From the NCBI GenBank assembly GCA_031260145.1, contig JAIRKL010000028.1:22414-86413 (forward strand): a stretch of DNA of 64,000 nucleotides, given 5' to 3'. A program made the translations under genes and the position numbers. This document shows positions 1-11,142 of this stretch, piece by piece; positions within the stretch are counted from its first letter, which is position 1; each line of letters starts with the position of its first letter. The stretch is from Mycoplasmataceae bacterium (GTDB lineage: Bacteria > Bacillota_I > Bacilli_A > Mycoplasmatales > Mycoplasmoidaceae). The notes beneath the pieces were generated by a model that saw only the letters and a list, made by a program, of their open reading frames with translations, did no database searches and was not told where the DNA came from.

Positions 1-291
1 GAAGCTGAGAATATTATTTCACTTGCAAAAAATGATTCTTTCTTTGAATACAATGAGATTATTGAACAAGCACAAGAAGATGCTTTGAAAATTAAAAAAG
101 AAGCATTAAAACTTAAAGATATTTATAAAAAAGAAGTTGAAGTTAACAACAATAATAAAATTTTAGAATTAGCATTATTTACAACTAAGAAAATGTTAAA
201 AACCAAAATCACCAAAAATGAAAATCTAAAATTTATAGATGAATTTAAAAAAGATTTGTCTAAAAAGAATAATAATAAACACAAAAAGTAG
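1..291 (+). CDS. atpF: ATP synthase F0 subunit b, C-terminal part (cut by window edge)
   Basis: Open from base 1 in frame 1 to a TAG at 289-291, so the 5' end lies outside the window. The 96 visible residues are almost all charged helix rich in Lys/Glu, ending in a segment (KILELALFTTKKMLK then FIDEFKKDL) that matches the delta-binding C-terminus of F0 subunit b. In the family this is the peripheral stalk joining F0 to F1. It is followed after 48 nt by atpH, the normal F0F1 order, which supports the call. The N-terminal membrane helix cannot be seen here. Confidence 0.8.
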   Translation, partial: EAENIISLAKNDSFFEYNEIIEQAQEDALKIKKEALKLKDIYKKEVEVNNNNKILELALFTTKKMLKTKITKNENLKFIDEFKKDLSKKNNNKHKK

Positions 292-339
292 GATTAAAAA
301 TATAAATATTTAAACAAAATAAAGAAAGTAAGATAAATA

Positions 340-879
340 ATGGAAAATAAATTTGTAATCAATTATGCAAAAGTAATATTGGAAAAAATAAACACCAAGA
401 AACTTGAGTATTATAAAAAAATAAGTGATTTTATTTATAAACTTGAGAAGGTTGAAAAGCTTAGAAGTTTTTTGTTCAATGAATCAATTGATTTTGAAAA
501 AAAAGAAGAAATAATAGATGAATTATTAAATAAATGACAATTGGAGTCTTTAAAAGAAGAAATAAAAATAATATTAATTCTTCACCGTTCTGAATATTTT
601 TTTTTAATTCTTAAAAATGTCCTTAAGTTATTAGGAGATGAAATTATGATTGAAAGAATAAAAATTTTTACCGCTTTTAAAATGTCAAAAAAAGAAATAG
701 AAATAATCTTAAAAAATCTTAAAAAACAGACAAAAAAAGAATATACTTGTATCCAAATTATTGATAAAAAATTAATTGGGGGATTTGTCATAAAAACTCG
801 TGATTTTGTTTATAATAATAGTGTTAAATATAAATTAGATTTGATAAATCAAAAGAGTGGAATAACAAATGAAGAATAG
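340..879 (+). CDS. atpH: ATP synthase F1 subunit delta
   Basis: 179 residues when the TGA at 535-537 is read as Trp, the normal length for the delta subunit (OSCP), which clamps the peripheral stalk to the top of F1. The N-terminal half (VINYAKVILEKI) is the helical bundle typical of the family. The end (IDKKLIGGFVIKTRDFVYNNSVKYKLDLI) matches the conserved C-terminal motif in which a Gly-Gly precedes a hydrophobic strand and D-x-S. The last 11 nt overlap the atpA start, indicating coupled translation. Confidence 0.9.
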
Positions 880-2425
880 AGATAATTATATAGAGTATAT
901 TAAAGCTGAAATTAGCAAATATTCCAAAGAAACAAATTTTAATGAAAGTGGAAAGGTAATATCTGTTAGTGATGGAATAGCAATAGTCTCTGGTTTAAAA
1001 AATGCAATGATTAATGAAGTTGTTATTTTTTCAAATGATACAAAAGGGATTATTATGAATCTTGAAATATCTTTTGTTGTTATTTTAATACTAGGCGAAT
1101 ACAAAACTATTGAAGAAAAAAGCGAGGTTTTAAGAACTAAAAATATTATTTCTATACCTATTGGTAAAGAAATACTTGGCCGTATCTTGTCTCCTTTGAG
1201 TGAACCATTAGACAATAAAGGAATAATTATTGGCCAGCGATATTCTCATATCGAAAAAAATGCCACTTCAATAATGGATAGAGAATCAGTTAATGAACCG
1301 TTACAAACTGGAATTTTATTAATCGATTCAATGATTCCAATTGGAAAAGGACAACGAGAATTAATAGTCGGTGATAGACAAACGGGTAAAACTGAAATTG
1401 CAATAAATACAATAATTAATCAAAAAGGAAAAAATGTTAAGTGCATCTATGTTAGCGTTGGTCAAAAAAATTCTTCACTAGTGAAAATTATTAATAAACT
1501 TGAAAATGCTGGTGCTATGAAATATACTACAATAATTTCTGCAAGTGCTTCCGATTATGATTCTATCAAATATTTAGCGCCATATAGTGGAATGGCAATA
1601 GCGGAGGAGTGAATGAAGAGTGGCGAAGATGTATTGATTGTTTTTGATGACTTAACAAAACACGCTTACTCATATCGTTCCATTTCCTTACTTTTAAAAC
1701 GTCCAAGTGGAAGAGAATCATATCCAGGAGATATTTTTTATCTTCATTCTCGTTTGCTTGAACGGGCATGTAAACTTAATAAAGAAAATAAAGGAGGTTC
1801 AATAACAGCTTTACCAATAATTGAAACTATGAACAATGATATTTCAACATACATCCCAACAAACATAATTTCAATAACTGATGGTCAAATATTTCTGCAA
1901 ACCAATCTTTTTAATCTTGGACAAAAACCAGCAATTAATGTAGAATTAAGCGTTAGCCGAATTGGAAGTTCTGCTCAAAATAAGGTTATTAAAAAACTTT
2001 CTAGTAACATGAAAAGTTCACTAGCACAATATTACGATATGTTAAATTTTACTCAATTTGGTACTGAAGTTGATGAAGAAACAAAAAATATTTTGGAAAA
2101 AGGAAAACGAATAAACTGGATAATCAAACAATCTGATCATACTATTTATGATTGAGTAACTCAATCTATGCTTTTATTTACTGTATTTACTAATTTAATT
2201 TCTTATATCCCTTTTGATTTATTAGATGATTTTTTTTCGCATTACTTAAATTTATGTAAAGAAAATGAAATTTGGAAGGAAATAGAACAAAAAGTGACTA
2301 TCAATAATGAGCAGATTGAAATATTAACAAAATGAGCTTTAAATATTATTTATGAATTTATTATGAAAATAGAAAATTATGATGAAAATATGTATAAATT
2401 AATAAAAAAACGAATAAAGGAATAA
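869..2425 (+). CDS. atpA: ATP synthase F1 subunit alpha
   Basis: 518 residues after reading three TGA codons as Trp; full length for AtpA. Non-catalytic nucleotide-binding alpha subunit of F1. The P-loop GDRQTGKT is at residues 168-175, followed by the family blocks [39 protein letters not shown] and [20 protein letters not shown]. The first 80 residues hold the beta-barrel. The sequence keeps every block expected of a true AtpA, so it does not look like one of the degenerate F1-like paralogues known in some mycoplasmas. It overlaps atpH by 11 nt and is followed by atpG after 28 nt. Confidence 0.95.
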
Positions 2426-2453
2426 ATTAAATTAAAAAATGTAAAACAAAATT

Positions 2454-3263
2454 ATGTCTAATATTTCAGAAATTAAAAAGAAAATAAATTCAATTAGTAA
2501 ATTGAAAAAAATTACTAATGTAATGAAGATTATTGCGACAAGCAAAATAAATAAATATAAACAAAATTTTCTTCAAAATTCAGATTTTAATGATATTTTG
2601 TTTAAAATAATTAAACCAATAATTCAAAACACACATATCAAGGAAAACACAAATAAAAAAACACTTTGAGTAATTTTTACAAGTAGTTTAGGAATGTCTG
2701 GAAATTACAATATTAATCTATTTAAACAAATTAATGAAAATGTTAAAAAAGATGATAAAATAATTTTATTTGGAAAAAAAGGAATAAATTTTATTAAAGG
2801 TAAAGATATTGATGAAAATATTCTTTTTTCTTCTTCTATTTCTGAAAAAGACTTTAATTTTCTTTGGTTCACTAACCTTTCCAAAAAGGTTTTCTTTGAA
2901 TACAATAAAAATAATATTGGTAAAATCTCAATAATTTACACAAGAATAATGCCTAATAAAAAAATCATTTCAACTGCTGAAGATATCTTTCCTTTAAAAG
3001 TAGGAAAAGAAATAGATATAAACTATAATTTTGAACAAAACATTGAAAAAATTTATAAAAAAGCTATTATTTTTTTCATTCATTCAATGTTTTATACTGC
3101 TTTTATTGAATCTAAATTTTGCGAACAAATTGCTCGTAAAAATGCGATGAATGATGCAAATGAAAATATTTCAAAAACAATCGATGAGTTAAAAAATCAA
3201 TATAACAAAAAAAGGCAAGAAAAAATTACTAATAGTATTTTCAAAAATATCGAGAATGAATAA
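2454..3263 (+). CDS. atpG: ATP synthase F1 subunit gamma
   Basis: 269 residues with one TGA as Trp, slightly short for the family (about 280-290). The gamma subunit is the rotating central shaft. The N-terminus (SEIKKKINSISKLKKITNVMKIIATSKI) and the C-terminal helix (ARKNAMNDANENISKTIDELKNQYNKKRQ) are the two conserved coiled-coil strands of the rotor; the middle is poorly conserved, as usual. The next gene is miaA, only 35 nt downstream. The expected atpD and atpC (beta, epsilon) are not here or anywhere else in the window. Confidence 0.92.
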
Positions 3264-3298
3264 AAACAAGAAAATATAATTTTAAAAAATTATTATTT

Positions 3299-4171
3299 AT
3301 GCAAAAACTTATTGTTATTGTTGGCCCAACTGGTAGTGGAAAAACAAAAATTGCTATCGAGATTACAAAAAAAATTAATGGTGCTTTAATAAACGCTGAT
3401 GCTTACCAAGTCTATAAGGAAATTGAAATTGGAACTGCTAAAGCAACAAAAGATGAATATCAAGACATTGAAGTTTATAACAATGGGGATGTTTCTATAA
3501 ATGAAGAATGGGATATTAAAATCTTTCAAGGAAAAGCAAAAAAGATTATTGATACAATTATTAACAAAGGGAAGATACCAATTATTGTTGGAGGAAGCAA
3601 TCTTTATGTTGAAGCTTTAATATTTAATTATGATTTATCAGCAAAACCGAGAACTTCATTATACGAAGAATTAACTAATGAACAGTTATATGAACAAATA
3701 AAAAATATTAATCCTGATATTGCTTCCAAAATTCAAATCCAAAATAAACGTCGACTAGTAAGAGCATTACAAATTTTAAAAAATAATGATCCATTTCAAC
3801 AAAAAAATGAACAAATATATAAATCATTACTTATTACACCTCATATTGAACTTCCTAAACTTTTGGAAAAAGTAGCTAATAATGTTGATAAAATGCTTAA
3901 TAAAGGATGAAAAAAAGAGGTTGAAGATTTGTACAAAAAAGATAAAAATATCTCTTCTTTAAATGCTTTTAAAGCTATTGGATATCAAGAAATTCTTGAT
4001 TCAATTATTAATAATACTGAAATAAACATAGAACAAATAAAACACAAGACAAGAAAATATGCTAGAAGACAAATAACGTGAATTAAAAATAAATTTAAAA
4101 ATGTTCTTGTGTACAATAATAATTTTGAACAAATAATTGAAAAAATTAATGAGTTTTTAAGAAATAATTAA
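3299..4171 (+). CDS. miaA: tRNA dimethylallyltransferase
   Basis: 290 residues with TGA as Trp. Transfers a dimethylallyl group to A37 of tRNAs that read codons starting with U. The P-loop GPTGSGKT is at residues 9-16, then NADAYQVYKEIEIGTAKAT (the DSMQ/GTAK-type substrate block), IIVGGSNLYVEAL, and in the C-terminal part NAFKAIGYQEIL and KTRKYARRQITWIKN, the tRNA-binding signatures. It sits directly behind atpG on the same strand and is probably co-transcribed with it, replacing atpD in the usual operon order. Confidence 0.95.
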
Positions 4172-4223
4172 TTCTCTATTAATCTCTATTAATAATCAAA
4201 ACAAATAGTTTTTTAATCTAGAT

Positions 4224-5387
4224 TTAATTTTGAATTTTTCTTTTTTTATTTTTAAAAGAAGTAATTGCAAACGTGCATATTAATCCTGCAATTATTAATG
4301 AAATTGAAGTAAGAAGAATAATAAAACTATAGTTTATTGTTTTTTCCTTTCTAACACTTATTCATTTGTTATTTAGATAATCTTCATATAAAGTAGAATT
4401 AGTTTGTAAAAAACCATCTGCTGGATGAGAAAAACTTTCATATGCATGCAATGGATATGAATTATATTTTGCTCCTCCTCATAAAATTCCAACAATATTC
4501 ATTTTTTTATCTATTGCAACGGAACCACTACAACCACCACCCATATTGTTCATATAAGTTGTTATTCCTTCTGTTTGAAAACCATATCCGAGTGATCTGA
4601 TTTTCCCATTTTCATCGATTAAATGAGAACCCCTTCCCTTTTCAATAATTTTATCCTTGCCATAATAGAAGGTTGGATTAGTATATCGTGAACCAGAAAT
4701 AATACCATTATTATCATCTGTATAATCGATTGTTACAAGTGGATAACCCGCGACATAAATTTCATCATTTATGGAAATATCATTATAATCAACATATCCA
4801 TTAAATAAATATCCATCATGCGTATTTGCATAATTATTAAGTTTATTTAATCTGTTTCTTAAAGTTCCACCACTTGTTGGATTAATAAATTCTACTTCAA
4901 GTAATGAAATATCAACACCTAATTCAACTTCTCCTTCAATTTCATATGATGCATTTTTTCACCTCGGCGTTTCATAAAAAAGCAAATAATTATTATTTAT
5001 TGCAGAAGGTGTAGTAGGATAGTTTTCACTTCCATAATATGAATAACCAACTTGTGCTTTCATTGCATCAGCAACATGCCAATTGGTAAACATCAAATAC
5101 TTATAATCCGAGATGTGTTTGAACAATCATCCTGTTCCAACTACTTCTACTTTGCCAGAATGGCTATTATTCCCACCTAATGAAAAAGTTCTATCAAAAA
5201 TAAATTGATATAATTCATTGTCAGAATATGTTTTTTCTTCCTTAATTTCACTTTTTTTTTTTTCAATTAAAATATTCGAATTTGCAAAGGGAATAAAGGT
5301 TAAAGAAACAAATATTAATTTAATAATCATTAATAAAGTTATATTAATTATGTGAAATAAATTATTAAAAATAATAAATAAAAACAA
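4224..5387 (-). CDS. DUF31-like (mycoplasma) trypsin-fold serine protease, membrane anchored
   Basis: 387 residues with several TGA as Trp. Start is TTG at 5387, chosen because AAGGAG lies 7 nt upstream. Visible order: hydrophobic N-terminus (residues 1-35, signal or anchor), a trypsin-like body, and a C-terminal membrane helix (IILLTSISLIIAGLICTFAI) with a basic tail. The body reads GTGWLF, then FTNWHVAD with candidate catalytic His104, an Asp in VTIDYTDD, and GGGCSGS with candidate Ser287. This is the layout of the mycoplasma DUF31/Ig-protease family (PF01732), whose members cleave host proteins at the cell surface. Function here is inferred from fold motifs only. It is divergent from the DHFR gene. 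Confidence 0.7.
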
Positions 5388-5398
5388 TCTTATTCTCC

Positions 5399-5420
5399 TT
5401 TCCTAAATAAATTTAGGAAA
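5399..5420. promoter_or_regulatory. Inverted repeat abutting the Shine-Dalgarno of the protease gene
   Basis: A 22-nt near-perfect palindrome, TTTCCTAAAT-AA-ATTTAGGAAA. Read on the minus strand its right arm runs directly into GGAG, so the Shine-Dalgarno of the TTG-started protease overlaps the 3' arm of a 10-bp hairpin. It could sequester the ribosome-binding site or act as an operator. Most other genes here seem to lack a leader, so this leader is unusual. Inference from sequence only. Confidence 0.5.
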
Positions 5421-5496
5421 CAATTTTAAAAAAATAAAGGATTCAAAGAAAAAATTTTCTTCAAAAAATTTTGCTCCCAATTCCAAACCCCCCTTT

Positions 5497-5502
5497 TATA
5501 AT
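5497..5502 (+). promoter_or_regulatory. -10 box (TATAAT) of the DHFR-tilS operon
   Basis: TATAAT ending 11 nt before the ATG at 5514. With initiation about 7 nt downstream, the mRNA would carry only a few untranslated bases. There is no Shine-Dalgarno between it and the start codon. Confidence 0.6.
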
Positions 5503-5513
5503 ATAAAAAACAT

Positions 5514-6158
5514 ATGATAATTTGTATTTGAGCGCAAGATTTTAAAAATGGGATAGGAATAAATAATTCTCTTCCTTGAAATATTAAAGAAGAAATGGAA
5601 CATTTTAAAAATGTTACTAAAAAATCAATAGTTATTATGGGAAGAAAGACATTTGAATCAATAAAAAAACCCTTACTTAATCGTTTAAACATAGTTATTT
5701 CAAGACAGTTGGATATTCTAGACAAAGAATTGTATAAATTTGATAATTCATATTCATATATTTCGCAAAAAAAACCAACAATGTTTTTTAATTCATCTTC
5801 AAAAATTGAAAAAGTAATTGGTGAATGAGAAAAAGAAAAGTATACTTTCCTTCTTTCTTCTTCATTTGAAAATATAATCACATTTTGTAAAAAAAATCCA
5901 AAAATAGATATGTTTGTGATTGGTGGGAAAGAAATATATGAACTTTTTCTTCCTTATTCTGATGGAATAATATTAAGTAAAATTACAAAAGATTATAGTT
6001 GTGATACTTTTATGAAACCATTTGATGAAGAAAAATATGATATCGGTTTTGAAAAAGAATATACTGATTTTAAGGTAATTTTTTATTTTGTCAAAACTCT
6101 TAATCATGAAAAATTTTCACAATATGAATCATTCTTAGAAAGAATTATTAATGGATAA
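5514..6158 (+). CDS. folA: Dihydrofolate reductase
   Basis: 214 residues with TGA as Trp, longer than usual (about 160). Reduces dihydrofolate to tetrahydrofolate. Diagnostic blocks: N-terminal WAQDFKNGIGINNSLPWNIKEEMEHFK, then IVIMGRKTFESI, a long low-complexity loop at roughly residues 65-125, MFVIGGKEIYELFLP, and an acidic C-terminal strand. The extra length sits mostly in the middle loop, which in normal DHFR is short. The next gene, tilS, overlaps its 3' end by 8 nt. It pairs functionally with the formate-tetrahydrofolate ligase at 42.7 kb. Confidence 0.93.
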
Positions 6159-7053
6159 AAAAATATACATAGCAGGAGTAAGCGGTGGTCCTGATTCAAT
6201 GTACTTGTTATGAAAATATCAAAAAAAAATACGATGTGTTTGTCATGTAAACTACAATTTAAGAAAAAGTGCTGATAGGGATGAAAAAATTGTTAGAAAT
6301 TTTTGTAAGCTTAGAAAAATAATGTGCAAAATCATTCATGTTAATGATAAAATGTACAAAAAGTATAAGGAAAAATATGGTAATAACTTTGAATATGTTG
6401 CAAGAAAAATTAGATATGATTTTTATAACAAAATATGTGTTAAATTAGGTATAAAAACTGTTTTATTAGCACATCATCTTGATGATTTTTTGGAAACATG
6501 TATTATGCAAGAACAGCAAAATAAATTCCGTTTATATTATGGTATGCATTCAAAAAGCAAATATGAGGATATCAATATCCTTCGCCCTTTTTTGAAGGCA
6601 AAAATGAGAAAAAAACAAATTCAGGATTTATGTATTAAAGAAAAAATACCTTTCGGAATTGATGAAACTAATTTTGACACGAAATATACAAGGAACAAAA
6701 TAAGAAAACAAATAACTGATTTAGATGAAAAAGAATATGAAAAAATATTAGATAAATTTCTCCTTTTTAATCAGAAACATAATTTAAAATATTTAAAAAC
6801 AATCAATTTGTTCAATAAATGAAAGGAAAGTAATTTTTGCCTTAATTTCTACAAAGTAAATATTAAAAAAACGAGTTTGGAAAAAAGTATTATCTTTGAA
6901 TTTTTAAAAAATTTTAATGAAAGCAAAATCTCATCCTTAAAGATTAAATCAATTATTGATTTTTTAAGACTTATAAAAAAAGGAAATAAATTTAGATTAG
7001 CAAAAAATAATTATTTAATAATAGATGAAAATAAATCTTTAATATTTAGATAA
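6151..7053 (+). CDS. tilS: tRNA(Ile)-lysidine synthetase
   Basis: 300 residues with TGA as Trp. Adds lysine to C34 of the CAU-anticodon tRNA-Ile so that it reads AUA, a frequent codon in such an AT-rich genome. The N-terminal PP-loop motif SGGPDSMYLL is at about residues 11-20, followed by CHVNYNLRKSADRDE, AHHLDDFLET and RPFLKAKM, all TilS blocks. The C-terminal domain is short, as in other Mollicutes. Overlaps DHFR by 8 nt. Confidence 0.93.
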
Positions 7054-7100
7054 AAGTTTAGTTTTATCATCTTTTTTTCTTTCACATCTTAATTATTTTA

Positions 7101-7928
7101 ATGTTCTTTAATTTGTATAATAAATTAAAGAAAATGAATAAAGAATTAACTCCATATAAAGTTTATGATTTTGATTGGATTGTTAGTTATCTCGGGATTA
7201 ATGATGAAAAAATAATTAACAAATTTCTTGAAATGAATAAGAAAAATAATGCTTATATTAAACAAGTTAAAAATAATAAAGATATTGATGAAAATAACAA
7301 CAAACAAGAAAATAAAGAAATTATTTATGAACCACTTCTTATGCATACAAATAAAAAATTTAAAGCAAATCATATTGGACATTATTTGCCAATTTCTAAT
7401 TTAATAGAAATAAAAAATTCTATTGACGAAACTGGAAATGATTATTTCGATGTTGAATTAGTTGCTCATGAATTTGCACATTCACTAATCTTTTCACATG
7501 AAATTAAAGGCAATAGAGCTGGGCATGGCGTTAATTATTACCTTGTGCTAATGAGAGATGTAATTTGAAATGCAAACCATATTTCAATGTATGAAAAATT
7601 TTATGCTGCACTTACTGAGTTTTCATACAGTTGTTCCCTAGCACAATATCATGTTACAAGAAAAATAATTCGTTCCACAAGTAGAACTAACTCACTAGGT
7701 TTGGAACATTTTTCAATTAATTCATTTTTAAATGATAAAAGACAAGATTTGAATAATTTAGGAAATTGATTTTTTAAAATCATATCTTTATATCTAGAAC
7801 CAACAAAAAATGATATTCTAACACCCCCAATTAGTGATTTGATTGATAAAATCATGAATGAGAAACTTAAAAATGAAGAAACAAATTTATCTTCCTTATT
7901 CATTGAAAAGAGAAAAAAGAATATGTAA
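7101..7928 (+). CDS. HExxH zinc-metallopeptidase-like protein (SprT-like arrangement)
   Basis: 275 residues with TGA as Trp; no family recognised with confidence. Residues 123-127 read HEFAH, inside ELVAHEFAHSLIFSHE, and a third candidate zinc ligand is His142 in RAGHGVNYY. An HExxH followed by a GHG block resembles SprT-type proteases. Residues 45-75 are low-complexity Asn/Lys. An alternative start is the ATG at 7134, because TATAAT at 7115-7120 lies between the two ATGs. No signal peptide, so probably cytoplasmic. Monocistronic between tilS and the convergent rnr. Confidence 0.5.
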
Positions 7929-7935
7929 TTTCTAT

Positions 7936-10545
7936 TTACAATATTTTAATTAATCTGAAATCAATTTTTCTAGCAAATTTATCTGCACTAATAACTTCAA
8001 TAAGAACCTTAGTTCCAAAACTTAAGACTAGTCCAGTATTTCTTCCATGAATTTCATTTGTGCTTTCATCATAAGAATAATAATCATTTTGATTCATATT
8101 TCTAAATCCTATTATTCCTTCAATAGTGTTTTCAAGTTGAACGAAACAACCTATGTTTGTTAAACCAACCACAGTACCCTCGAATTGTTCATTTAAATGA
8201 TTAGACATATATTGTGCAAATTTCATTGCATCAACATCTCTTTCACATTTAATAGAACGAAGCTCAGCCTTACTTGAAAGTTCACAAAGTTGAGAAAGTT
8301 GAGAAATAAATGTATTTCTTTGTTCATCACTAAAATTCTCTTTATCAAATTCCCACATTCAGAATATTCGATGAACTACATCATCTGGATATCTTCTTAT
8401 TGGACTTGTAAAATGTGTGTAATTGACACTAGCTAATCCAAAGTGTCCTGCATTTTCAACACTATACTTTGCTTTACTCATGCTACGAAGTAAAAACATA
8501 TTAATGAGTGGTAAATTTTTATTATTAGTATTATCAATTAATCACTTAGAAATATCATTTGGTTGTATATCTTTTAAATCTGTTGTAATTTTGAAATTCA
8601 TTTTTTTAGCTTCAATAGAAAATATTTTTAATCTTTTTTCTTCTGGTTTTTCATGAATCCTATATATAAATGGATAGTTCTTCTTTTGCGCATAAATAGT
8701 TACAGATTCATTTGCAGCAACAGCAAAATCTTCAATCATTCTTTGTGCAAGTTTATGAACCTCTTTGGTTATTTCAATAACTTCACCTTTTTCATCAACC
8801 TTTATTACAGCTTTTGGTATTTCAAAATTTATATAACCTCTTATTTTTTTATTTTTATATAAAGCTTCGCTTATTTCTAAACCGATATCAATTGACTTTT
8901 TAACTTCGCTATCTTCCTTTGAAAAATCAGCTTTCTTTTCAATATAGTCATTAACTTCATCATAAGTGAATCTTCTTTTACTTTTAATTATCGAGGGAAA
9001 AACTTTGATATCTGAAATATTTCCTTCCTTATCAACTATCATGTCACAACTTAAAGTTAATCTTTCCTCATTTGGATTTAAAGAACAAATATCATCAGAT
9101 AGATTATGAGGAACCATTGGAATTACACGATCAACTAAGTATACGGAACAACCACGTAGTGCTGATTCTTTATCTAAAACACTTTGATATTTTATGTAAT
9201 GAGTTGGATCAGCAATTTGTACTGCTAGTAAATATTTTTCATCATTTAATTTTTCGCAATAAAAAGCATCATCAAAATCCTTACTAGTTGAGGGATCAAT
9301 AGTTACAATTGGTTTTGAAGTCAAATCTGTTCTTATTTTTCTTTGATATTCGTCAATATTTACAGTTATTTTGGAAGCATATTCTAAAGAGTCTTGAGAA
9401 AAATCTATTTCTACTCCATTGTCGTAAACTATTGATTCAATATCAACTCCTACATCATCTTTGTGCCCAATAATTCTTAAAATAGAGGCATAAGCGTTAT
9501 TTTGCTCATATTTATTTATTTTTAATAAAATTTTTGTCCCATTTACTAATCCATCATAATTTTCTAAAATAATATTGAGATTGGATTTCATATCATCCAA
9601 TTTAACTTCATTCCTATCACAACCAATAACAATTTCACCAACATACATATCCTTAGCATGTTCGATAACGCTCTTAATAATCGCACTTGTTAAATGTTTT
9701 AAATCTTGTGATGATTCAGTAGCTAAAAATTCAACAAAATCACCATTTTGAGCATTGTTCAAGTCTTCCTTATTTACATAATAATGTGCTTTATCTTTGT
9801 TATTTAGACTTATAAAACCATTTCCACTATTATTGATATTTAAAAACCCCTTTCCTGGAATTTTAAAGTCACTAACATTAAAATTGTTGAAGCTATTTTT
9901 ATTTTCAACCTTAGTTAAATCATTAACTAGACTATTTCCTCTTGTTTGAAAAATTTTTTTTTCACTAAGTAATGTGTCAACAACATGATTAACTTCATTG
10001 CCATTTATGTATCCAATTTGATCCTTATATTGTTTTATTAAGATACTTGTTAAAACATTAATGGGTAAAGGTCTATTATTTTCTTTTTCAATAATCTCAA
10101 TAACTATTTGACGTAGTTTAGAAAGATCTTTATTAGGATCTAAGGGGTGCTCATGATGAATATCAAATTTTCTTGATTTAAATTCATTATTTCTATTATT
10201 TGAAAAATTTCTTGAGTTGAAATCATTTCTTTCTCTACTACCACTTCTTTCGAATTTTTCTCCTCTTGGTTTAAAACCACCCTCTCTTCTTACAAATGGT
10301 CTTCTTTCAAAATTTTGTTCCTTTTCTCTTTTCTCGGTTCTGAAACTATTGTTTTCTGCTGAAGTTACATCTTTATTTCGATATTCATGATTACGGTTAT
10401 CATTATGATGAAAAGGTTTTCTTCCAAATTTGTGAAAATCATTTCTTTCTCTACCGCCACTTCTTTCGAATTTTTCTCCTCTTGGTTTATGTGAAAAATG
10501 TGTTTTTTTATCGCTTGAATTGTTATTGTTTCTAAAATCTTCCAT
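7936..10545 (-). CDS. rnr: Ribonuclease R, with an Arg-rich N-terminal extension
   Basis: 869 residues with TGA as Trp; Mollicute RNase R is usually nearer 720. It is a 3'-5' exoribonuclease that degrades structured RNA. Visible domains: a disordered basic extension (about 1-135) holding two copies of a [10 protein letters not shown](G/S)RERNDF repeat; a winged-helix-like part (about 140-210); cold-shock domains; the RNB catalytic block [12 protein letters not shown] near residue 415; [10 protein letters not shown]; and a C-terminal S1 domain ([18 protein letters not shown]). The start codon shares one base with the secG stop, so the two are translationally coupled. Confidence 0.95.
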
Positions 10546-10778
10546 TACTTATTAATTATGTGATTAATTATTAAAATGGTAATTACTGTGATTAGAATTA
10601 AAAACATTACAATTTGCAATCATTTAACCATTCCTCTATCTTTTGTTTTTTTAAATAATTCTAAATCTTGCCCATTCATTGAAGTTAAACCACTATGAGT
10701 TCCATAAGGACTTAAAATTAAACCAATAATAATAATTAAACAAGAGATGACAATTAAACAAAGAACTTCTCAAGACAT
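10545..10778 (-). CDS. secG: Preprotein translocase subunit SecG
   Basis: 77 residues with TGA as Trp. Two membrane helices flank the conserved cytoplasmic loop SPYGTHSGLTSMNGQDLELFKKTKDRG, the classic SecG signature. Helps SecA-driven export through SecYE (secY is at 33.8-35.1 kb). Lies between rpsP (2 nt upstream) and rnr (1-nt overlap), an arrangement expected for a single mRNA. Confidence 0.92.
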
Positions 10779-10780
10779 AA

Positions 10781-11044
10781 TTAGACTTTTGGAGAATTTA
10801 AAAATTCCTTTCAAACCCCTTCCGCTTTTAAAATATTTTTAACTGTCTCACTTGGTTGAGCACCATTTTTAAGATATTTTAAAATTTCTTCCTTGTTTAA
10901 TTTAATCTTTTGGTTAATGTTTTTGTTTAAAGTCCCTAATAATGAAAGGTAACTTCCATCTCTTTTTCTTCTTGAATCAACAGCAACAATTCTATAAATC
11001 GGATCTTTATGTTTTCCATAACGACTCATTCTTATCTTAACCAT
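10781..11044 (-). CDS. rpsP: 30S ribosomal protein S16
   Basis: 87 residues. The TGA at 10811-10813 is read as Trp, so the true C-terminus continues to TAA at 10781-10783. The N-terminus MVKIRMSRYGKHKDPIYRIVAVDSRRKRDG is the S16 signature. TATAAT lies 8 nt before the ATG, so the mRNA is probably leaderless. First gene of rpsP-secG-rnr. Confidence 0.97.
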
Positions 11045-11107
11045 ATATACATATTATAATAAATAACTTTAATTTATTTATTTGTAATTTATTAACTTCT
11101 TGAATGA

Positions 11108-11142
11108 AAAAAGCCTGAAGCGTTAAACTTCAGGCTTTTATA
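11108..11142 (-). terminator. Rho-independent terminator of 5S rRNA
   Basis: On the minus strand AAAAGCCTGAAG-(TTTAACG)-CTTCAGGCTTTTTT: a perfect GC-rich stem with a T-run, directly behind the mature 3' end of 5S rRNA. It is one of the few clear intrinsic terminators in the window. Confidence 0.9.

Noticed and set aside
5426..5881. A minus-strand open frame over the DHFR gene
   Set aside because: DHFR blocks are clear on the plus strand, and the minus frame has no homology or start signal.
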